Positions 39,201-46,074 of a stretch of DNA of 64,000 nucleotides are shown here, piece by piece. Source of the DNA: Oryzias latipes (taxonomy: Eukaryota > Chordata > Actinopteri > Beloniformes > Adrianichthyidae); contig NC_019871.2 in the NCBI RefSeq assembly GCF_002234675.1, positions 15,780,331 to 15,844,330 of the forward strand, in the 5' to 3' direction. The position numbers and the translations under genes were made by a program. Numbering within the stretch: the stretch's first letter is position 1; each line of letters begins with the position of its first letter. Below the pieces are notes generated by a model. It ran no database searches. It was given only the letters and a program-made list of their open reading frames with translations, and was not told the origin of the DNA.

Positions 39201-42130
39201 AATAGTGCTTTTTTCTTTCTAAAATTAGACATTTTTTGTTTGTTCTTTCAAGCATCCATCTGGTGGTGTTTTTCATCCATATGGCCTGTTTACCTATGGT
39301 AAACATATACAGAGTTACAATAGTATTCTTGTATGAATCACTGTCCCAGGATTACGTATGGCTTTAGATTTTGTTTAAAAATAATGAGGCTATACAATTA
39401 CTCTGGATGGTGATAGTGAATTTAGATGTGTAATTATAAAATAATAAAATTACTACAAACAATAAAAAAATTGAAATGTACAGCCTCTTTAAAACAGTGA
39501 TCTATGTCTAATTAAACTATTGTTTACTGTGAAATAAATAAAAAGCAGCAATTATATGTACTTATTGCCCCTTGATGAGCAGTGTAGGTGCCTGGGGGAC
39601 ATGTCACTTCCCTCAGGGTCCCAGCAGGACAGAACCTGCCACGAGCACATGGCAATCCAGGACCTGCTGAGCCTGTTGAACACACATAATTACAATACCA
39701 GTCTTCAGATACAGTATTTGTTGGAATTTCCATTACACTTTGCTCTTTTAAAGTGGGAATAAGTGTCATTTTTCACTCTTTTTGGTCCTGTAGACGTTGG
39801 GTTACTTGGAAATGCAGCCAAAAGTGGCATCTCAGGCTAACATTTCCCTTTTTAAGTGTGAATAAGGCAATCTTATGGGGCACATCTGTTGCAGCTTTTT
39901 TTACTCCTTTAAAGTGGGCGTATTAGAACTAAGACTTACCTGGTGGACAGTAGCGTCCTTCCCCACATCTCTTGCAGGCTGCCCTACTTGTCTGACCCAG
40001 TTGTTCCCCTGCTGTACCAGCGGGGCAAGGTGACCCATGAGGGGTAGCTGTGCCCTCCTCACAGTAATAACCTAGCGGGCACATGAACTGGGAGGTGGGT
40101 CTTTGCGAGCTACCTTCCAGACAGTAAAACCCTAGAGGAAAATATTAATAGACAAAGAGAACATATTTTAAGGGTTTTAGCACACATAACAAAGGTAAAA
40201 AAAACAGTTTGGGAACTAGTGTATGAGGATTTGGAAATCTGCTACTAGGTTTTTAAGGTTTTCTAATGATACTCTACAGGTATTTTTTTTATTTTTTTAT
40301 AAAAAGGATAAGAAAAGTGAGCAACCATTAGGACTCTATACCTGCAGGGCAGATTGTACAATCTCTTAGTCTCTGCAGGCCTTCTTTGGAGCTATAAGTG
40401 CCTGCAGGACAAGGAAATGCAGCACCTCCCACACAATAATGACCTGGGATGAAGAAAAAAGCAATAAACCACATTTAGCTTTCTGCAGAAGCAAAAAAGC
40501 ATCAATAAAAAGAGGAAAACACCAACCTCTAGGACAGGTGATGCACGACAGATCTTCTTTCGCTTGCATGTATGTTCCTGGTTGACAGGTGGTGGGTTGA
40601 ACTGACCTTTGGACTGAGTGGCTCCAGCGGGGGGACGCAGCTCCCCCACACAGAATAGATGTGTCGTTACAGGTGTGACAGTAAGTTTGTCCAAGTGCAG
40701 ATGATGAGCCTGGAGGACAGGGTAGTGGCTGGAACATCCCACTGTCTGGACAGAAGCTTCCTGGGAGATGTTTATTTATAACTCTCACAAAATGGTCAGC
40801 ATCAAATACAAATATAGTCAAATAAAGGCTCTTTAGTTGTTGTATTACCTGCCGGGCACTGCAGACACCAGACTGTGCAAGGTGTGGAATAAAAACCTAG
40901 TGGACATTCGGTGCACTCAGTGTTTCCCATGTTGGGCTCCTTTCCAGGCTCACACTGAGAGGATCATGTATCACAGGAATCAGTGAAAAGTTCAGCTGCT
41001 AACTAAATTTTACCCACGCTATGTAATTCTAGTCAAAACCTTATGAGGGAAGCCATCCATGCAGACAGAATCTGCAGGGCAGGACAAGCATTGCAGAACC
41101 CCTTCGGGAGAAAATTGTCCTGAAGGGCATAAATGAAGAGTCCCACTGTCTGTGTCACAGGAGAAGCCTGCAGGACACAGCTTACAGTCCACTCTATCCT
41201 CTGAGCTGATCAGACCTGGAAAACACGGCTGCAACATGAAAGAATTAGTTATGAGTAGGCAGAATGACAATGAACTCCCTCTCGGGGGTCATCTTTTATT
41301 CTTGCGTAAAGCGCTAGCTGATGTTTTATTTCTGAATAGAGCTGGACGGCAGTCAAATTTGTCTTGTTAGGAAAAACAGTTGCCATATAACTTGGGATTC
41401 AAACGAAAATTGAATCAATAAATATGAAAATTATTTTTATATGAAAAAAAAATAATTGATGTTTTTTTCACAAAAGAAAAGCGATCTATTGATTTAAAGC
41501 CTTCTCATATTCAAAAGTTTAAATGTCTTACCATATTACACAGTGAAGACAAAAGGAAAATGTGCAAATGATTTTTCTAACAAATTGAACAATTTTCAGT
41601 ACTTTCAAGAAAAGGCATGGCCTAAAAAAATCTGTATTGATTTTATTTTCTTGACCTTGCAGTCATTGATAGTGTGCTTCCCTGTGTGCAGATTGAAGGT
41701 TCCCCTAGGGCATCGGTTTGGTGCAGATACGTTGCCTGGGCAACTAGGAAAGAAAGATTAAATTTCATTTAAATATACAAATATGTTTATAAAACTTAAT
41801 TTGAGAGCAAGCTTTATCATAGAAAAAATAGATTGTACAATATCTGAAAGACTCACAAATGACCAGCGGGACACTCCAAGCAACGCTGGCTAGAGATGTA
41901 TTTTCCAGGTGGACACTCATCAGGCTCTGTTTTTTCACTGAGAAAGAGATCTGCACTCCCCTCAAGGAATTCTTACAAATAGATTTAAGAAGGGAAGTTG
42001 AAATTTGCCATCATATTAATGAATATCATATTATAGATTGTAAAACTTTTTGTCCGCTCTTACCTGAAGCGCCTCCATATTGAGTCAGTAGCAAATATAT
42101 CCATGATGTTGGAAAACAGAACAAGTGCAT
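1..42130 (-). CDS. Giant secreted or type I membrane cysteine-rich repeat protein (GCC2/GCC3-like modules), 5' complete, 3' end outside window
   Basis: I reconstructed 83 coding exons by reading splice sites and phases. The start is ATG at 42130-42128, followed by a hydrophobic signal-peptide-like stretch ([15 protein letters not shown]). Every junction keeps the frame, giving about 4,290 residues with no stop. About one residue in ten is Cys. The repeating unit, roughly 70-80 residues, reads CPxGHYCPxG, then PCPxGTY, then a spacer ending DC, then CPxGxYCxxxGL, PSGPC, GYYC and a variable Gly/Pro linker. Such motifs belong to the GCC2/GCC3 (ephrin-receptor-like) family also found in SCUBE, SVEP1 and Eph receptors. 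The function is unknown; an extracellular structural or adhesive role is inference. Fifty-five of 82 introns are phase 1, typical of shuffled extracellular modules. The last exon seen (1-167) ends in CHPCPANTF, like the final module of such arrays. The C-terminus, any transmembrane anchor and the stop lie left of position 1. I recognise no named gene. Confidence 0.9.
1625..1705. repeat. (TA)n microsatellite, about 81 bp
   Basis: A pure TA dinucleotide run in the 744-bp intron between exons 79 and 80 of the giant gene. The rest of that intron (1035-1624 and 1706-1778) is AT-rich with no feature seen. Confidence 0.95.
6645..6660. repeat. Target-site duplication, left copy
   Basis: TCTTAAAAATATTAAA, identical to 9797-9812. 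It marks the LINE insertion point. Confidence 0.93.
6661..9796 (-). mobile_element. Full-length RTE-type non-LTR retrotransposon (LINE)
   Basis: The element sits in the intron between exons 67 and 68 of the giant gene, in the same orientation. It is bounded by a perfect 16-bp direct repeat, TCTTAAAAATATTAAA, at 6645-6660 and 9797-9812. Its 3' end (left side on the plus strand) ends in a short GAA-rich microsatellite-like tail, as in RTE elements. The 5' part (about 9685-9796) is a short GC-rich leader of a type common in fish genomes. An uninterrupted 997-codon frame and identical target-site duplications suggest a young insertion. Confidence 0.93.
6691..9684 (-). CDS. RTE LINE endonuclease-reverse transcriptase, 997 aa
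   Basis: A single intact frame. The N-terminal third is an exonuclease-endonuclease-phosphatase (APE-like) domain with [15 protein letters not shown] and GADFNGHVG. The position usually read as the SDH dyad is RQHRMVV here, so the Asp is not obvious. The central reverse transcriptase has [51 protein letters not shown] and the catalytic FADDIVI. The C-terminal region carries the [16 protein letters not shown] and [14 protein letters not shown] segments typical of fish RTE elements. It would nick target DNA and copy its own RNA into the break. Smaller frames on the opposite strand are shadows of this gene. Confidence 0.95.
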   Translation of the reverse strand: MRIIHTTLDIPDRSRPGLTTTATDAVNLQGVGGNLTTVGRRKRGGRRVRDQREKGKGRNIGLRIGTLNVGTMTGKGRELADMMERRKVDVLCVQETRWKGSKARTIGGGYKLFYHGVDRKRNGVGVILKGEFVNRVLEVKRVSDRMMSLKLEIEGVMVNVVSGYAPQVGCELEVKERFWSELDEVIESIPRGERVVIGADFNGHVGEGNRGDEEVMGRFGVKERNLEGQMAVDFAKRMEMAVVNTYFQKREEHRVTYRSGGRSTQVDYILCRRGHLREVNDCKVVVGESVARQHRMVVCKMTLEVRKKKRGKTEKKTKWWKLQNEETCEEFRQKLRQVLGGQDELPDDWETTAEVIRETGRKVLGVSSGKRKDGKETWWWNEEVQECVQRKRLAKKKWDVERTEEGRQEYKEAQRRVKREVAKAKQKAYDELYDRLDTKEGEKDLYRLARQRDRDGKDVQQVRVIKDRDGKVLTTQESVQKRWKEYFEELMNVENDRERREEDVVVVEQEVAEIGKDEVRKALKRMKSGKAVGPDDVPVEVWKCLGETAVEFLTRLFNRILESEKMPEEWRRSVLVPIFKNKGDTQNCSNYRGIKLMSHTMKLWERVVEARLRKKVEICEQQYGFMPRKSTTDAIFALRMLMEKYRDGQKELHCVFVDLEKAYDRVPREELWYCMRLSGVAEKYVRVVQDMYERSMTVVRCAVGQTEEFKVEVGLHQGSALSPFLFAMLMDRLTDEVRQESPWTMMFADDIVICSESREQVEKQLERWRFALERRGMKVSHSKTEYMCLNERDQGRSVRLQGAEVKKVQEFKYLGSTVQCDGECGKEVKRRVQAGWSGWRKVSGVLCDRRVSARLKGKVYKTVVRPALLYGLETVAVRQRQEAEMEVAEMKMLRFSLGVTRLDRIRNEYIRGTAHVACVRDKVREARLRWFGHVQRRDSGYIGRRMLEMELPGRRARGRPKRRYMDVLTEDMKLAGVRVEDVHDRVRWRTMIRCGDP
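9797..9812. repeat. Target-site duplication, right copy
   Basis: TCTTAAAAATATTAAA, identical to 6645-6660 on the far side of the LINE. Confidence 0.93.
12937..14033. mobile_element. Non-autonomous inverted-repeat DNA transposon, copy 1 (about 1.1 kb)
   Basis: It begins with TTAAAGACCC and ends with GGGTCTTTAA, a 10-bp inverted terminal repeat. The interior has no long frame. Its interior is shared with copy 2 at 16142-16971: GATGCATCCACTTGTAGACG, GACTAGATCCATG, GGGGTTGCTTT and AAACTATGT are all in both. It lies in the intron between exons 59 and 60 of the giant gene. The superfamily cannot be assigned without a library search. Confidence 0.75.
15571..15586. repeat. (TC)n microsatellite
   Basis: A short pure TC run inside the intron between exons 57 and 58. 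Confidence 0.85.
16142..16971. mobile_element. Same inverted-repeat transposon family, copy 2 (diverged, with nested insert)
   Basis: It starts TTAAAGACCC and shares with copy 1 the blocks TTTTTAACATGTTCTTG, ATGCATCCACTTGTAGACG and GGGTGTGAGGGG, in the same order. The right terminus is degraded (GGATTTTTTAA). A retroelement fragment interrupts it at 16182-16429. It lies in the intron between exons 56 and 57 of the giant gene. Confidence 0.7.
16188..16423 (+). mobile_element. Short retroelement fragment nested in transposon copy 2
   Basis: The segment interrupts alignment of copy 2 to copy 1 right after GTTCTTG. It ends in AATAAAATTG then AATTGAATTGAATTG, the pentanucleotide tail of a common fish SINE/LINE 3' end. 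It also contains the fragment GGAGGGTCTAAGGGCAGGGA. It is flanked by TTGGGG at 16182-16187 and 16424-16429, a probable short target duplication. Confidence 0.6.
17693..18619. other. Intron 54 of the giant gene, with a CCAAT-rich non-coding block
   Basis: No exon can be placed here. Positions about 18135-18370 are less AT-rich than the surroundings and contain paired CCATTGGC, GCCAATGGG and CCCATTG motifs plus ATGATGTCA, as in either a diverged repeat or a regulatory block. I cannot decide between these. The rest is AT-rich intron. Confidence 0.35.
18980..19829. other. Intron of the giant gene, nothing recognised
   Basis: AT-rich intron between exons 52 and 53. No repeat, RNA gene or exon was seen. 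Similarly empty introns over 300 bp are 2868-3227, 4885-5540, 10705-11120, 14454-15038, 15255-15921 (except a CT tract at 15571-15586), 19986-20355, 20479-21134, 22226-22770, 25759-26342, 31291-31761, 31951-32357, 37972-38593 and 39034-39561. Confidence 0.5.
20999..21063 (-). repeat. LINE/SINE 3' tail, fish L2-like type
   Basis: On the minus strand this reads GGCAGCCCTGTGACCCTGA then GGTTGAGAAAATGGATAGAT, the recognisable tail of the common teleost repeat that ends in GGATGGAT. It sits just beside exon 50 of the giant gene. Confidence 0.6.
29545..30330. repeat. AT-rich interspersed repeat with internal duplication
   Basis: Two diverged copies of one block lie about 420 bp apart: GGAAGTATACTAACTGAATA near 29615 and GGAAGTAAGTACTAACCAAA near 30039. 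Each is followed by TACTTCTT and AACATTTTAAG. AAGTATA motifs are dense throughout. No coding frame is present. This may be a non-autonomous transposon that also carries the TA tract. The flanking intron (28612-29544) shows no other feature. Confidence 0.5.
30129..30221. repeat. (TA)n microsatellite, about 93 bp
   Basis: A pure TA run in the large intron between exons 32 and 33 of the giant gene. The Tyr-Ile poly-dipeptide frames it creates on both strands are artefacts. Confidence 0.95.
31141..36080 (-). other. Giant gene, exons 18-31
   Basis: Coding exons 5' to 3': 35886-36080, 35479-35627, 35202-35370, 34987-35121, 34669-34821, 34094-34130, 33714-33905, 33426-33566, 33143-33329, 32814-32885, 32580-32706, 32358-32491, 31762-31950, 31141-31290. 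Modules follow the regular grammar, for example [19 protein letters not shown] in exon 18. Exon 23 (34094-34130) is a 37-base microexon needed to convert phase 0 to phase 1. It supplies the linker between SGAFTASP and [11 protein letters not shown]. Exon 20 has a module that has lost a cysteine pair. Several junctions around exons 14-23 are phase 0, unlike the phase 1 rule elsewhere. Exon 28 depends on a weak acceptor (TTAAG before GTGTAAAC). Confidence 0.8.
36164..42130 (-). other. Giant gene, exons 1-17 (N-terminal block)
   Basis: Coding exons 5' to 3': 42064-42130, 41857-41926, 41656-41743, 41040-41228, 40849-40954, 40527-40760, 40342-40443, 39940-40131, 39562-39672, 38841-39033, 38594-38730, 37747-37971, 37396-37537, 37164-37287, 36648-36839, 36426-36563, 36164-36346. 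Exon 1 carries the signal peptide. An in-frame ATG 18 bases upstream is an alternative start. For exon 2 I used the acceptor CAG just before GAGCCTGATGAG, because only it keeps the Cys frame. Exons 3-11 hold degenerate modules (for example [10 protein letters not shown] in exon 6 and [12 protein letters not shown] in exon 10). From exon 12 the modules become regular. Introns here are 80-610 bp, AT-rich, with nothing recognisable inside. Confidence 0.82.
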
Positions 42131-43015
42131 TGCTTTCAAAGAGTGCATTATTGTTGGAATTCTAATCAAGTACTCAGGGGGGGAAATTGCAAAGGTTAAA
42201 TTTCATACTGTTTGACCTAGGAATTTAAGAAGAATAGTTTAGAGCAATGGAAAAGGAAAGGCCCTCAGCCGGAAAGTGAAATGAGCTAGAAATGTGATTC
42301 CTGTATGGTTGTTCAGGCTGACAGCGCAGTGCAATTAGCTGCTTTAACCGAATCTGCTGCTTTCATAATGCATGAGTTTGTGTGAGAGCTAGCCTAGATG
42401 TTGTGTCTAGTGTGGCAATTATTCATGTTGGCCATGTAGCATAATGTAAGAAATTTATGAAGCAGCATGAGGTTTACCTGTAAGATACTAAAACTACAGT
42501 TTGCTCATAAAAAATGGTTAAATGTCCTTTTTTTAATCTGTCAGGTTATGCAATTGCTAAATTAATCATTAAAAATAGGAAATGATTTAGTTCTGTTGAA
42601 GCAGGGAGGATGTTACACTACTGAATCTAGATTACCACGAAGAGGGGTGTTTTCCAAGCTGGGTGTCAAAACCATGCAAGAATATTGTATTTAAGCCCAA
42701 AAAAACGAAAAAGAAAAGAAATATATACATATATACATAGCTTTATCCATCAATGTAGTGCTATCATGTTCCAATCCCCATTTGACATTTAAAATTTGAA
42801 CCAACGTTTTCTTTTAGGAACCTTAGATGCAATAAATGGAAAGTTGTGAATTATTTTTACACAACTCTGGATTCTGTCATCAGCCACTTCCTGTAGGAAC
42901 ATACATGTGGGTGCTTCAGAGAGATTTGCAGGTGCATGCACCACTACAGTGCAAAAGCACAGTATATTTAACTGCATGTCGACGTAGGAACAAGTCAGAA
43001 AAACAAAGACCAACA
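42131..43015. promoter_or_regulatory. Shared upstream region between two divergent genes
   Basis: The giant gene starts at 42130 on the minus strand and the Ig receptor gene at 43016 on the plus strand, so these 885 bases must hold both 5' ends. No TATA box at a convincing place and no CpG island are visible. A bidirectional promoter is inference. Confidence 0.45.
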
Positions 43016-45601
43016 ATGATGTTTCTTATCCCCTTAACCTTTCTCTCTTTAGGGGTCGCACACAGTGAGTAATAAGTCAATTATAAAAGTTTTTTCTAAG
43101 TTATATGAGGTAATATTTTACTGTGAAGTTAATCCGATTTGTCGTCTTTGCAGATTGTGCCAGCTGTGACAACACAAAGACTCGTGTTGACTTTGTGGCT
43201 GTAGAATTGGGGGGCACTGTCACGCTGAACTGCACCTACAACTGTTCCTCTGGATTTATTCGTAGCTACTGGGAAAAAGAGCCTGATAATTCTAGTGCAT
43301 GTGGAACAATTTCAAGTACCACCATGTGTACTACTTCCCTCTGCCTATCGAATGTGTCAGCTAATGACTTAAACAAGAACTACACGTGCTATACCGAAGA
43401 TACAGCCGACCCAAACCTTTCAAAAAAACCAGAGTGTATTTTTTCTCTTCATCGTCCAGGTAAAGCAAAAGTAAAACTTTTTTTTTTCTTTTTACCAAAA
43501 ATTACAAAAATATTTTTTCCCATATAGTTGAAAAAGCTGTCCCAACCTGGACAGTGGCCATGGAAACTGATGAAAAAAGTGGTAAGTCTTGACAGGTTCA
43601 TTTGTTAAATTATGTTACTATAAGGTTATTCGATATACATTCCAATAGATTTCTCTGCATATGCAGAAATACTACACGCTCATTTGTCTAAAAAAGAAGA
43701 GTATGTAAGTAAAAGCCACTCATTGTATTCGTATCAGTGTCAAGAGAAATGGAAGCTGAAATGAAGACTGCTGGGATTATCATTGTCGCCGTGGGTTTTT
43801 CAGCGATGCTTATCTTCAAGGCTGTCAGCTTTTGCATGGATAGATGGATCGGTAAAGCAATTGAAATAAATCACTAATATTTAGCAGAAAAAGTAAGAAC
43901 AAGCTTTAAAAAAATAACACTTTTTTTCGTTTGTAACATCTATGTTTTAACAGTTACAGGGGATACATGTTCATTTAGATCAAGGTAAGTCGGGTTATAC
44001 TTTTAGTTTCAATTCATTTTAACTTTAACGTGTCAATTGGTAATCTCTTCATCTTTGACAGTTTCAGCTCCCCAGAACCAACAAACACTGGCAGCATGTC
44101 AGGGAAAGGTATAGTGTAAAGTCATAAAATGAACACAGTTTCTAGCTCCCCAATTTAGAGCTGCAATCTAAAAAATGCCTTTTTTCAGGTACACAAACAA
44201 CACAAGGGGAAAGGGTGACTTTGCGGATTCCTCCACCTGGTGAGATGATTTTTAATTCAGACAAAATGGATGGAAAAGTATACACTAAAGTGCATAAACT
44301 GATGATTACTGTGAATGATTTGTTTCTTTGACCCAGATGATGAGAGTGATACTGAGGTTCCATATGCAGACATAACAATAACAGTCCGAGGCGTCAGTAC
44401 ACCAGAGCTCTCACAAGTCAACTGCCTGACAATCGGAGAGGTATAAGCCAGTATTCAGCTGTTCAACAATTTTTGTATTTTATTTCATTCTTCTACTCCT
44501 TTTTTGGCTGGGGAATTTTTGTGGTCATGTAAAACTAAACCTAAAAAACAGTTGTGTTTTGCAGCATGCATCAAGCATTCCTATTCAGTCGTATTACCTG
44601 CTAGAACTGCATAAATAAAGTTACTTTTTTCAGTACACTAGCATGAAAAATTGGGAGGGATCCACACCCCCAGGTGAATAAAATAAAGATTAGAAGTGGT
44701 AAGTCAGCAAATTAGACATAGATTGTGGTTTCAAAGTGTTTCCAGCATCAAATACAATCCTTTATTTTCTTAATATACTTTAAATAGCATTCTGCTTCTA
44801 TATTTGGAATTTAAAATGGGGCCTGGTATAAATCAAAAATATCTTTCTAGTTTCAGAAAAAGATTGTGATGCTGTATGTTATTGTGTTTGTTTATCAAAA
44901 AAAAATGTGTAAACTGATCAGTGATAGCACACCTCTGTACTCCTTTGTGTGCAAGGTTTTTAACCCTTGTGCTATCCTAGGCACTTTAACATTGGGAGTT
45001 GGGTCATCTGGACCCACTAGACAGTGCGCTGAACCTTTTTTCTTTAATGATTTGTGAACCTCACTGGTTTCCATGGATTACATGAAATCTTTCCACCTTT
45101 ATCCACCTTTTTCAAGGTAGGAATAACACGTCAATGTAAGGATGGGGTCATCTAAGATAGCACAAGGATTAAAAGTCCATGGGAATTTTATTTTGAAAAG
45201 TGCATTGAAACAAAAATTGAAAAACAAACAAAACAAACTATGAAAAATTAATTAAAAATAATTTGAAAAATAAATTAAAAAAAAAAGAAGAAATCTTTAC
45301 TTCTTTAGGTCAAGTCTTTAATGTTAATTTTGTTAATAATTTTTTTTACTCACGACACAAGTCCAGGTGTCATAACAGAACCCAGACACAAAGTTTGAAA
45401 ACTTTTAAGTCACCCTTTGCTTCGGATTAACAACATGGTCCCCTTCCTTTGCCTGTTCTTTGTTTCCAGAGGTGGGGAGACGGCTCGCGGTCCCTTCTGC
45501 ACGCGTCACGTTCTGCTGACAGGCTGCACGTGCCGCAACCCCGCGAGGTTAGCCGCAAAATGAGCACCACCTCCGAGTATGCGGTCATCACCTACGCTTA
45601 A
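43016..45601 (+). CDS. Single-Ig-domain transmembrane receptor with ITIM-like tail, 295 aa
   Basis: Nine coding exons: 43016-43064, 43154-43459, 43528-43581, 43738-43851, 43954-43984, 44062-44108, 44189-44239, 44337-44440, 45470-45601. All junctions keep frame. The signal peptide is MMFLIPLTFLSLGVAHN. Exon 2 is one V-type Ig domain with LGGTVTLNCTYNC, SYWEKE and NKNYTCYTED (both core cysteines and the Trp present) plus several extra cysteines. A short stalk follows, then the membrane segment AGIIIVAVGFSAMLIF. The cytoplasmic tail carries VPYADI and SEYAVI, both fitting the ITIM pattern (I/V/L/S-x-Y-x-x-I/L/V), so an inhibitory immune-type receptor is likely. I do not recognise a named gene. 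The start at 43016 is chosen because it gives a clean signal peptide; an upstream in-frame stretch does not. Confidence 0.85.
44958..45174. mobile_element. MITE with 19-bp terminal inverted repeats
   Basis: Left end TTTTAACCCTTGTGCTATC and right end GATAGCACAAGGATTAAAA are inverted copies with one mismatch. The 217-bp interior holds two GGGTCAT-containing segments near either end and no frame. It is a non-autonomous DNA transposon in the last intron of the Ig receptor gene, upstream of the tail exon carrying SEYAVI. Confidence 0.8.
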
Positions 45602-45724
45602 CGGATTTGACCTGCCGAAGAGATGCCTCAAAACGTGTCTTTAAAAATATTTTTTCTTGGCTTTTGATCATAAATGTTTAATTTTTTCATGCATGGGATG
45701 TAAATTGTGTAAATATTTTCTTTA

Positions 45725-45730
45725 AATAAA
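45725..45730 (+). terminator. Polyadenylation signal AATAAA of the Ig receptor gene
   Basis: AATAAA lies 124 bases past the stop codon at 45601. It is the first canonical signal downstream. Confidence 0.7.
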
Positions 45731-45791
45731 ATCGCTTTTCTTGCCACTTGCCCGCGATTTTTGGTCCTTCTCGGTTCACCTACACAATGAT

Positions 45792-45804
45792 GTTGCCTGG
45801 AAAC
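45792..45804 (+). promoter_or_regulatory. RFX X-box-like site upstream of spa17
   Basis: GTTGCCTGGAAAC fits the X-box form RYYNYY-N-RRNRAC. It lies about 270 bp upstream of the spa17 start codon. RFX factors drive ciliary and flagellar genes, which matches the known role of SPA17. Confidence 0.5.
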
Positions 45805-46074
45805 AGATGTCAACAAGTGAAAGAGACCTTCGTCAGTAGCCAGTGTTTAACTGTGAAAGTAACCTTTTTAAAAAAATACTTTAAGGTTGAAATGTGGCAT
45901 ATTAGTAGTGTCACAAAACTTTGTCAACCTTAAAAAAGAGATACTTTAAGTGGTTTTCTGTTCTGTTAAGCTAAATATTACCACTAATTTTGCTCTTGGT
46001 TGGGTTAGCTTAATTTTGGACTAGCAAAACAAAAAACGTTCAAACTTCTCTTATAGCAAAAACACAGAGATTCA

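Noticed and set aside
41731-41744. X-box palindrome GTTGCCTGGGCAAC
   Set aside because: It falls inside coding exon 3 of the giant gene and its acceptor, where the codons for CPGN explain it. A regulatory role cannot be claimed.
42836-43015. Upstream extension of the Ig receptor frame to an earlier ATG
   Set aside because: The extension encodes a polar, Cys/Arg-rich stretch that would bury the signal peptide. The ATG at 43016 gives a normal signal sequence.
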